From: Pseudomonas putida
GTDB lineage: Bacteria; Pseudomonadota; Gammaproteobacteria; Pseudomonadales; Pseudomonadaceae
Length of the DNA: 64,000 nt
Assembly: GCF_001976065.1 (NCBI RefSeq)
Contig: NZ_MNAH01000014.1
Span: 1 to 64,000 of the forward strand
Direction: 5' to 3'
This document shows, piece after piece, positions 7,426-15,600 of this stretch. The translations under genes and the position numbers were made by a program. Position 1 is the first letter of the stretch. Each line of letters begins with the position of its first letter. The notes beneath the pieces were generated by a model, which was not told where the DNA came from, did no database searches, and was given only the letters and a program-made list of their open reading frames with translations.

Positions 7426-8172
7426 ATGAAAAAGAACACTAGCGGCCCACGGTTTAAAGCGCTCCTCGAAGCAGCGAACATCACGACGACAGGATTCGCC
7501 GAATTCCTGGATACGGCCCCGCAAAACGTACACAACTGGTACACCCGCGGTGTCCCCGCCCATTGCCTGGAAGAAGTGGCCAGAAAACTCTCGGTCAACA
7601 GCGACTGGCTGAAAACCGGCGAAGGCTCGAAAGACGCCAGGCACCTGCGCCTGGTCGACGACACCGGCCACACCTTCGACGCCCAGACGATCCGTGGCGT
7701 CTATACGGTGATCGAGCCCACCGACATCGAACTGCCCTTCTACAAGGAAGTGATCACCGCCCCCGGCTCCAAAAAAACCCACGTCATCGAAGACCGCGGA
7801 CAATGCCTGCGCCTGCCTCGCAGCCACCTCGATTCCCTGGAAATCAATCATGCCGATGCCATCGGTGCCGCCATGATTGGCAACAGCATGGCCGAGAAAA
7901 TCGACGACGGCTCCACCCTGGCGATCGATCGTGGCCTGACCCAGATTGTCGATGGCGAAATCTACGCCATCGAACACGACGGCATGCTGCGCATCAAATA
8001 CCTGCACCGAATGCCGGGCAACGCCCTGCGCTTGCGCAGCCATAACCGCGCCGATTACCCGGATGAAATTTTCCGACCGGCGCAAATCGAAGAACAGAAT
8101 ATCCGGGTACTGGGCTGGGTGTTCTGGTGGTCGACCCTGAACAAACGACGGCCGCCGCTGCCGTTCCTGTAA
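7426..8172 (+). CDS. XRE/S24 (CI/LexA-type) transcriptional repressor
   Basis: A 248-residue protein with an N-terminal helix-turn-helix (about 8-60, ending in SVNSDWLKTGEG as in phage CI-like proteins) and a C-terminal S24 peptidase domain. The serine-lysine dyad is visible as Ser154 in GNSM and Lys191 in LRIKYL. Relatives repress phage or stress genes and inactivate themselves by self-cleavage at an Ala-Gly or Cys-Gly bond when RecA is activated. Here the linker reads FYKEVITAPGSKK, so a proline (113) interrupts the expected Ala-Gly pair. Two palindromes upstream suggest autoregulation. No phage genes are nearby, so its targets may lie elsewhere on the chromosome. Confidence 0.88.
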   Translation: MKKNTSGPRFKALLEAANITTTGFAEFLDTAPQNVHNWYTRGVPAHCLEEVARKLSVNSDWLKTGEGSKDARHLRLVDDTGHTFDAQTIRGVYTVIEPTDIELPFYKEVITAPGSKKTHVIEDRGQCLRLPRSHLDSLEINHADAIGAAMIGNSMAEKIDDGSTLAIDRGLTQIVDGEIYAIEHDGMLRIKYLHRMPGNALRLRSHNRADYPDEIFRPAQIEEQNIRVLGWVFWWSTLNKRRPPLPFL

Positions 8173-8661
8173 CCCCAGGAAACGCCAACTCACACACCAG
8201 GCTGGGAATTCTGCAAAAAAATCAGTATGCTGCGCCCCACATTTGCGCATCACCCCGCCAAGCGGCCCTGATCGCACCGACAAGGCAGATGACTTTCTCG
8301 CCGAGTCCCACAGCCGGACGCAAGATCCGGGTGTACGTTTTGAAGGCTGGCGCGGTTTACCAAAAATGAACCAAGCCAGTCCCCGAGAAGCCGGCCACAA
8401 GCCGGCTTTTTAATGCCCGCCAGAAAGCCGACTCGTCTGAAGATGTAACGCCCTCCGAGCTTTTGAATGGAAGCCGTCCCGGGTCGCCTGGCGTGATATC
8501 ACCCCTCTTATGCACTGCCCGAAAATCCGAGCTATACCTCTCGCTGGCTGTCCGAAAATGCAAGATGCATTTCTGCTGTCTGCATGCTGTCCGCGGACCT
8601 GATTCCCGGTTTTTTTGCGACTGCCCATAACCTGCAGTTGCTCGAAACTAACGAGGTGAAC
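8173..8661. other. 489-base intergenic region with terminator and three palindromes
   Basis: No convincing gene is seen. The left half runs from the repressor stop to a hairpin terminator at 8388-8411. The right half, before the DUF1254 gene, holds three short perfect palindromes: GTGATATCAC (8493-8502), AAATGCA-AGA-TGCATTT (8556-8572) and GTCCGCGGAC (8589-8598). A small untranslated transcript ending at the terminator is possible, but no promoter for one could be identified. Confidence 0.5.
8388..8411 (+). terminator. Rho-independent terminator 216 bases after the S24 gene
   Basis: AAGCCGGC (8388-8395) and GCCGGCTT (8401-8408) pair perfectly across a 5-base loop, and T bases follow to 8411. 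It could end the repressor transcript with a long 3' region or an independent small RNA. Confidence 0.75.
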
Positions 8662-10143
8662 ATGAACAGGATGTCACACAGGGGCTGGACGCTGGCTGCG
8701 GCAGTTGTCGTAGCGGGTTCAACGCTTTTCGCGGGGTGCGCGGGCAAGAACGATCCCATTGCGCAGGCAGACAAGACGGATGTGGCCAAGGGCGTGCCCG
8801 CGCCGAGTCTTGAGCAGACCAAGGCGATCGCCGAGGAAGGTTTTATCTACGGCTTGCCGCTGGTCATGAACTATGCGGTGATGAACGAGTTCGCGGTGGA
8901 CCCCAAGTCCAGCCAGTTCAAGGCACCCTTCAATCAACTGCACAACGAGCATCGGGTCGCGACGCCCGCCGATACCGCCGTCATTACGCCAAACAGTGAC
9001 ACCCCGTACTCGATACTCTGGGCCGACCTGCGCGCGGAGCCGCTGGTGATCACGGTGCCAGCGGTTTCCAAAAAGCGTTACTACTCAATACAACTGATCG
9101 ACGGCAACACCTATAACTATGGCTACATCGGCAGTCGGGCAACTGCCAGCGCAGCCGGCAGCTATCTGGTTGCAGGCCCCGACTGGAAAGGTGCAACACC
9201 TCCAGGCATCGACAAGGTGTTTACCTCCACGACCCCCTTCGCACTGACCTTGATCCGCACCCAATTGTTCAATCCGGCCGACATGCCAAATGTCGAGAAG
9301 GTGCAGGCGAGCTACAAGATCCAGGCGCTGTCTGCGTTCCTTCATCAACCCGCGCCGCCTGCTGCGCCGAAAATCGATTTCATGCCGGCTACCACGGAAG
9401 GTATCAAGGCCAACTTCTTCGAGTACCTGTCGGCCGCAATGCAGTATGTGCCAGCATCGACTGATGACAAGGCGATCCGGGCCAGGCTGGCCAGCATCGG
9501 GGTAGGTCCCGGCCGGAACTTTGAATTCAAGGACCTCTCGCTCGAGCACAAGGCCGCGGTCCTGCTCGGGATGAAGGCCGGCGACGAAAAGGTCGACAAG
9601 TTTCTCTCGAGCGGGATGAAGAATATCAATGGCTGGAACGTCGGTGCGTTCTTCGGTGATCAGGCGTTCTACCAGTCCAACTGGCTCATGCGTGCCGGCG
9701 CCGCGAAGGGCGGCCTGTACGGCAATGACGCCGCCGAGGCGATGTACCCCTATACGCGCACCGACGGCAGCGGCCAGACGCTCGATACCAGCAAGCACAA
9801 TTACACGCTCACCTTCCCGGCCGGCAAGCTGCCGCCCGTCAATGCCTTCTGGTCGGTCACCATGTACGACGGCAAGAGCCAGCTGCTGATCAAGAATCCG
9901 CTCAACCGCTACCTGATCAATTCGCCGATGCTGTCAGGCATGACGAAGAATGCGGATGGCTCACTGACCCTGTACATACAGAAGGATTCGCCGGGCAAGG
10001 CCAAGGAGGCCAACTGGCTGCCCGCGCCTGACGACACGGTGTATCTGGTGATGCGTCTCTACTGGCCGAAGACCGCACCGCCTTCGATTCTTCCCCCTGG
10101 CAACGGCAGCTGGCAGCCACCGGCGCTGGTGGTCGCGAAGTAG
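8662..10143 (+). CDS. DUF1254/DUF1214 domain lipoprotein
   Basis: A 493-residue predicted lipoprotein: a hydrophobic signal segment ends in LFAGC with the acylated cysteine at residue 26. The N-terminal half carries the DUF1254 pattern (GFIYGLPLVMNYAVMNEF, NSDTPYSILWADLRAEPLVITVP). The C-terminal half carries DUF1214 (FPAGKLPPVNAFWSVTMYD, NWLPAP, RLYWPK). These paired domains occur widely in bacteria and their biochemical role is not established. The ATG at 8662 was chosen for its adjacent GAGGTG ribosome site and because it starts a clean lipoprotein signal; an open frame extends up to 8584. It stands alone between two unrelated units and looks like an accessory gene. Confidence 0.85.
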   Translation: MNRMSHRGWTLAAAVVVAGSTLFAGCAGKNDPIAQADKTDVAKGVPAPSLEQTKAIAEEGFIYGLPLVMNYAVMNEFAVDPKSSQFKAPFNQLHNEHRVATPADTAVITPNSDTPYSILWADLRAEPLVITVPAVSKKRYYSIQLIDGNTYNYGYIGSRATASAAGSYLVAGPDWKGATPPGIDKVFTSTTPFALTLIRTQLFNPADMPNVEKVQASYKIQALSAFLHQPAPPAAPKIDFMPATTEGIKANFFEYLSAAMQYVPASTDDKAIRARLASIGVGPGRNFEFKDLSLEHKAAVLLGMKAGDEKVDKFLSSGMKNINGWNVGAFFGDQAFYQSNWLMRAGAAKGGLYGNDAAEAMYPYTRTDGSGQTLDTSKHNYTLTFPAGKLPPVNAFWSVTMYDGKSQLLIKNPLNRYLINSPMLSGMTKNADGSLTLYIQKDSPGKAKEANWLPAPDDTVYLVMRLYWPKTAPPSILPPGNGSWQPPALVVAK

Positions 10144-10154
10144 CGTGAATCATG

Positions 10155-10181
10155 CGGCTGCTTGCGCCTGGCAAGCAGCCG
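10155..10181. terminator. GC-rich hairpin between the DUF1254 gene and magF
   Basis: CGGCTGCTTG (10155-10164) pairs perfectly with CAAGCAGCCG (10172-10181) over a 7-base loop, in the space where the two genes converge. No T-run follows on either strand, so termination may be partial or Rho-dependent. Confidence 0.45.
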
Positions 10182-10212
10182 TTCGCGTGACTGGCAGTTG
10201 GGGAACTCCGAT

Positions 10213-11025
10213 TCACGGATAACTGAACGATTTCACTAACGTCAACTCCCCCACCGCCCGCATCGGCACCAGGAACGTCTCCATCTTTTCGCTCGGCGTC
10301 CCCTCCTCGGTAATCACCGTCACCTGCGCCGTCGTCAGCGGTTGAACCGCATCTTCCTGCCCCTCTTCATCGCTGCGATAGCCACCGCCGAAGTAATTCA
10401 CATACACCAGGTACTGCCCCTTGATCGGCGCCGGCATGGCGAAGATTTCCGGGCCGTAGCCGGTGGTGACGTCGACGTCGAGGGCGGCGCCGTTGGCCAC
10501 GGCGCGGTCGCCGTACCAGATATGGGCGCCGTCAGGGGTGACCAGGTGCAGGTCGAGGTCAGTGCCGTCGCTGTCCCAGGCCAGCAGCACGCGCAGTTTG
10601 GCTGGGGTTGCTCCGCCGCTGGCATTGAGGAATTGGGTTCGGTGGCGTTGTTGGCCGTCGGGGCTGCGGACTTCGACGCTGTTGCTGCCGTTGGGGAATG
10701 AGAACGGTCGATCGAAGCCACCTGATGGATCGATTTTCAGGGGCATGCTGACGCCGTTGACGATCAGTCGGCCGGGTTCGCCGCTCTTCGGCGCGGCTTT
10801 GATCTGACCGGCGATGCGTGCGGTGTTTGCCTGGCCTGCCGGGGTATTCACCGACGACGCCGGGTAGTTGACGACCTGGCGAAATGGCTCGCCTTCACCT
10901 TCGGCAGCGCCGGTTCGCCAGCCGCCGGAGGGGGTGTCGAGTTTGACGCTGTCGGCGGCGGTTGCCGGCGACAGCGCGGCGATCGCGCAGAGCAGCAGCA
11001 AGACCTGTGGGTAACGATGGGTCAT
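10213..11025 (-). CDS. magF: YfaP family protein (DUF2135), last gene of the mag operon
   Basis: A 270-residue exported protein with a signal peptide ending near ATAAD. It has a DUF2135 beta-sandwich: VLLAWDSDGTDLDLHLVTPDG followed by GPEIFAMPAPIKGQYLVYVNYFGG. Acidic residues in the DLDLH segment resemble those of metal-supported beta-sandwich domains. It is the last gene of the six-gene minus-strand operon and starts 3 bases after magE stops. The first gene of the same operon is a paralogue of it. The symbol follows the P. aeruginosa magA-F operon as recalled; E. coli calls the homologue YfaP. Its likely role is as a periplasmic partner of the macroglobulin. Confidence 0.85.
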   Translation of the reverse strand: MTHRYPQVLLLLCAIAALSPATAADSVKLDTPSGGWRTGAAEGEGEPFRQVVNYPASSVNTPAGQANTARIAGQIKAAPKSGEPGRLIVNGVSMPLKIDPSGGFDRPFSFPNGSNSVEVRSPDGQQRHRTQFLNASGGATPAKLRVLLAWDSDGTDLDLHLVTPDGAHIWYGDRAVANGAALDVDVTTGYGPEIFAMPAPIKGQYLVYVNYFGGGYRSDEEGQEDAVQPLTTAQVTVITEEGTPSEKMETFLVPMRAVGELTLVKSFSYP

Positions 11026-11028
11026 GGT

Positions 11029-12648
11029 CTATTCCAGCAAAAGGTGGCGGGCAAGCCCTTCGATGTAGGTTTCATCCTGACCGTTGGGGTGCGCTTCGAA
11101 AGCCAGGTGCAGGTATTCGTGGGTCAGGTCGAGACGGTCTTGCAGGGAGAGCACGCCGCGCACGTAAAGGCGCTGGCGCTCGCGGTCGACGAAGGGACGG
11201 CCGAACGCCAGGCGGCAGACGGCGAAGGTGCTGACTTCGTTGTAGCCGGCTTCACCTTCCAGACGGGGGCGCCAGCTGTGGCGCTGCTTTTGCAGCCAGT
11301 CTTGGGCGGCGGGCAGCGCGTCGCAGGAGGCCACAGGGTTGTCCCAGCGGCTGAGACTGGCGCGTGGGTAGGCGTGGAGCAGGATCGCGTCGTAACGCTG
11401 GCCGGCGCTGCCTTGTTCCACGGCCTGTTGCCAGGACAAACGGTCGAGGCCCGGCTGGTTGGAGTGATAGGTCACCGCGGTGCCGGCGAGCACCAGGTCG
11501 CTGGTCCAGGCGGCGATGGCACGTGCATCCGCGGTGGCCGGGCGTGGGGCGACGCGCTGGCGCTGGCTGCTGTCGTCGATGCTCAGGCAATCACCGCGGC
11601 GCGTGGCGTTTTGCAGCAGGTAGGTGCGAATGGCCACGGCGAGGGCCTTGGCGGCTTCGGCGGGTTCGGCGCGGGCCTCACGCTGGAGGACACGAGCGAC
11701 ATACTCTTCGCGGTCCAGGCGGGCGACCAGCTTGTCCTTAAGTAAGAACAGTTCACCGTCGCCGTGGATATCCAGTTGATTGCCATTGACGAACTCGACG
11801 CGGTAATCGCCCTGCAATGGGCCAGAGGACACCACGCGGTCACCTGACATCACCCGCTGAAGTGGATAACGCGAGAACAGATCGACCTCGACACACTGCC
11901 CCGCCTCCGCCGGCCAGGCCGCCGGCACCACTGCCGACAACGCCTGGACGTAATCGCGCAGGACCCGCTGGCTGGTTCCGCGCCCTCCCGCCCAGATCGG
12001 CGTGCCATCTGCCGTCCAACCGGCGAAGCCACCCTGACGCGACGCCGCATCGCGATCCCCCCGCCAGCTCCAGGTCTTGACCCGCAAGCGGCTGCCGAGC
12101 TCGCCCACGACGCTGCCATCCGCCGCGTTCAACAGCACGTCCAGCAACACGCGACGCGCCTGGTCCTGCGCCGGCATCCGCGCCAGCGCACGCAACAATT
12201 CAGCCACCGAAACCCGGGTGGCGGGCTGCAATGACGGCAAGTCCAGCAGCCACTGCGGCGCCTGTCGTGCCTGCCAATATTCACGCCAGTCACCAGGGTC
12301 GATCGCCAGTCGCGCCGGTTCGAAATACAACCCACAGGACTTCACCAACGCCTGATCCCGCTCGACTTTGCCACCGGCGGCGCAGCAATAGACTTCCTCT
12401 TTCGATTGGCCGTGACACTCGTACGCCGGCTCACTCGCCCCGGTATCCACCAGCCAAGCGTACACAAACAGCTTCCAGACACTGCCCAGGGGGGCCTGCA
12501 GACTGTCGGATAGCGGTTCGCGCGATAACAGCTGCGTCGGGCTCAAGGTCAGCAGTTGATCCTTGAAGGCCAGCCGCAACGGCTCCTCCCGCGCTGTGGC
12601 CAGCGCGGGAATCAGACACAGCAACAGCCAGACCCAATGCCGATACAT
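11029..12648 (-). CDS. magE: DUF2300 protein MagE/YfaQ: SxxK, SpoIID-like and HExxH segments
   Basis: A 539-residue exported protein (signal peptide to about Ala18). Three enzyme-like segments can be read by eye. Residues 54-225 have a penicillin-binding-type SxxK (Ser56-Val-Trp-Lys59) in LGSVWKLFVY, and a KTW at 191-193 where a KTG would be. Residues 310-395 align with the SpoIID/LytB lytic transglycosylase family: LDREEYVARVLQREA then EAAKALAVAIRTY, with Glu324 at the catalytic glutamate position. The C-terminus has HEYLH (His510, Glu511, His514), a zinc-metallopeptidase motif, followed by an acidic and His-containing tail. The database name is only DUF2300; these functions are inferred. 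It lies one base after magD. Confidence 0.82.
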   Translation of the reverse strand: MYRHWVWLLLCLIPALATAREEPLRLAFKDQLLTLSPTQLLSREPLSDSLQAPLGSVWKLFVYAWLVDTGASEPAYECHGQSKEEVYCCAAGGKVERDQALVKSCGLYFEPARLAIDPGDWREYWQARQAPQWLLDLPSLQPATRVSVAELLRALARMPAQDQARRVLLDVLLNAADGSVVGELGSRLRVKTWSWRGDRDAASRQGGFAGWTADGTPIWAGGRGTSQRVLRDYVQALSAVVPAAWPAEAGQCVEVDLFSRYPLQRVMSGDRVVSSGPLQGDYRVEFVNGNQLDIHGDGELFLLKDKLVARLDREEYVARVLQREARAEPAEAAKALAVAIRTYLLQNATRRGDCLSIDDSSQRQRVAPRPATADARAIAAWTSDLVLAGTAVTYHSNQPGLDRLSWQQAVEQGSAGQRYDAILLHAYPRASLSRWDNPVASCDALPAAQDWLQKQRHSWRPRLEGEAGYNEVSTFAVCRLAFGRPFVDRERQRLYVRGVLSLQDRLDLTHEYLHLAFEAHPNGQDETYIEGLARHLLLE

Positions 12649-12649
12649 G

Positions 12650-15600
12650 TCAGTGAACCATTACCTGACCGAGGGCCGGTTTCTGCTCCTGAGCCTGATG
12701 CTGCGGCGCATAGACCTGAGTGAAGCGCGCCGGCGGCAGGCTGAACTGGCCTTTTTGCGAGAAACGCACCAGATGACGTAGACGCAGTTCGCCGCTCAAG
12801 GCATCCACCGGCACGGCGTAGGCCATTTGTCCCGGCTCGAAACGGGCCTTCTCCAGCGCCGTCGGCTCGGTCCCGGCCTTGCCCATGAGCTTGATGCCCC
12901 AGGTCGTGCGTTCGACATCCGCGCCCGGGGGCAGCGGCACTTCGAGCAGACCATAACGCAAGGGTCTGGCGGCTTTGCTGGTCAGGATCACTTCGTCGAG
13001 ATATAGGTTGTCGCTGGACAACGGGGCATTGCCGACCGGCTGCAGCTTGAAGGTGAACGCTTCATCACCCGGCACCAGTCGCGACAGGCGACGGGTGATG
13101 GTCACAGGCAGCGGATCGACCGCTGGCTGCTTGCTCTGGAAGCTCAACGCAGCGCTCAGTGGACGCTCTTGCTCACCGTTCAACGACAATACGCCGGGTA
13201 CCTGTGCGCCTTGCCATGTCCAATAGACTTCACCCGTGGCGCTCTGCTCCTGCTTCCAGCCGTCACCCGGTTTCAGGGCCACGGCCGGCGCGGCCTGCTC
13301 GATGCTGCGTTGCAACCAGGTCAGGGCCAGCGCACGCTCCAGGGTGGATTGCTGTGGCAGCAGACGTTGCAACAACGATTGTGCATGGGCCTGATCGAAA
13401 GGCTGCAGCGATGCATTGAGCGCCTCGGCAAACGGCGCGGAGCTGGTGGCCAGGCGCTGCTGCGCGTCGGCCAGTTGCCGCTTGAACGCTTCCGGCAAAG
13501 CGACCTTCGATTGCCCGGCCAACGAAGCGGTCAATACCCGGGCAGCGGCCAGGCCCAGCGCCGAATCCGGATCACCCATGACCAGGCTATCGCCCGCCAC
13601 CTCCATGACGTTCGCGGCACTGCCCTCACCTGCCTGCATCAGGTCTTCCATCAATCCGCTGAGCAAGGTGTTGATCGGCAACTGCATCTGTTTGGCGAAC
13701 GACAGGATCAATGCCCGTTGCAGCAACGGCGTGTTTTTCGCCTGTTTCGCGTACACCTCCAGCACGCGCTGCCAGTGTTCCGGCGGCAGGCTCAGCTCCA
13801 GCACCCGGCTGGCATGCCAGTCGGCGTAATAGGCGTAGGCGGTGAGAAACGCGTCTGGCTCACCGTCCATGCCCCACCAGGTGAAACTCGCCGAAGGACC
13901 GGCCATTTGCACCAGGCGCAGGCGGCTGTTCTGCATGATCAGGCGCAAGCGATCGCGCACCTGCGGGTTCGACGACAAGGCTGGATAGGCGATGCTCAAC
14001 GGCAGCAAACCACTGGCGGTTTGCTCGACGCCGCCGTACGGGTAGCCCAGCAGGTCATCGAGGGCCGCACGGAACAGCGCTTGCGGGCTGTCATCCAGAC
14101 GCAGGCGAATATCCGTGGCGTCCGTCGGCAGGGCTAGCGGTGTCTCTGCGCCGGCCACGTCCAGGCGCTGGCTTTGCGTGACCTGCCAACCTTCGCCGGT
14201 GGCGCTCAGGCGCACGGCCAGGGCATCGGCGGTTATGCCGTCCTGCAGCAGTTCAGCGGTCCACTGGCCATTGACCAACTCAAACGCCGGCAACGGCAAG
14301 TAGTTGATGCCGCTGTTGAGCGTGACAGGAACCCGCTGTTCGCTGCCCGCGTAATGAATCACCAGCTCGGCCTTGACCGGGTTTTGCGCCTGGCTGAAAG
14401 CAAACACGCCGAGATCCGGTTTGTCGCCCGCGCGGAATCGGGTCGGCCCGCTCCACTTCAGGTACAGCGGTTTCTCCGAGCGCACGAACTGTTTCTTCTG
14501 CCCGACCTGGCCGTCATCGGCGATGGCCCGGGCGGTAATGCGCCAGCGGGTCAACGAGTCCGGCATCTTGAAGGTGAAGCGGGTCTTGCCGTTGGCGTCG
14601 GTGACGAGTTCCGGCTGCCACGCAGCGGTGTCGACGTCTTCGCGACGCGGCCGCTCCAGCACCTTCACCCCACGCTCACTGCGGTTGGCTTTGCCCGGCG
14701 CCCCAGGGCTACCCGGCAACGCGACGTCGTAGCTGATGAACGACAGACTGGCGCTGGTGCGCACGTTGTTACGGCGCGGATGGTAGAAGAACTGGTCGAT
14801 GGTCGGGGCGATTTCCGGCTGCAAGGCATAGACCATTTCGTCGACCACGCTGACCGTCAGGTGCGCTGGTATCGGCTTGCCGGCGAACTGCGTGGCCAGG
14901 TCCACCGACACCGTGTCGCCGGGTCGGTAGGTCTCTTTGTCCGTGGCGATGGCCACGTCGATCTGCGGCGTGATCACCTTGATCCCGGCGTTCTGGAAGC
15001 TGTACTGGCCGCCCTTCGTGTAGAGCACCGAGAAGGTCAGGTTCGGCGCGAAGCTGTCCTGCACCGCAATGCGTGCGCGGTATTGGGTGTCGCTGAGTTT
15101 TTCCAGCTTCAGCCAGTCGGCGCCCTTGGACAGCAGCGCCGTGGCTTCGACCTTGTCGCGTTCCAGCGACAGCAGCGCATCGCTGATCGGCTCGGGGAAG
15201 GTGATCAACGCCAGCGCTTCATCGCCGGCCTTGTACTCGGGTTTGTCGAGGACGATTTCCACGGTGCCCGGTACGGCCTTGACGCCCTCGCCGGTGACCG
15301 AATGGCCTGTAGCGCCGAGGGTTCGGCCGTGCTCGTCCCTGAGTGTCAGGTTGTAGGTGCCGGGACGGTCGAAGGCCAGGATGAAACCTTTGTCGGTTGC
15401 CGCAAGCTTGCCTTCGCCAGTGCTCTGGTCCTCCAGGCGAACCCAGCCATAGCTGCTCGGAGTGACCGCTGCACTTTGTTCGCTTTCGTTGACGTAGCTG
15501 AACGTTACCTTGTCGCCCACCGCACTGAAACGCTGCGGCGCACTCAAGCGAAAGTTCGCCGCACCGCGATCAATGAGGATTTCCTTGGTGGTCTTGACCC

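Noticed and set aside
8127..8369. An 80-codon frame overlapping the end of the S24 gene
   Set aside because: Starts inside the repressor gene in another frame, lacks a ribosome site and shows no family resemblance.
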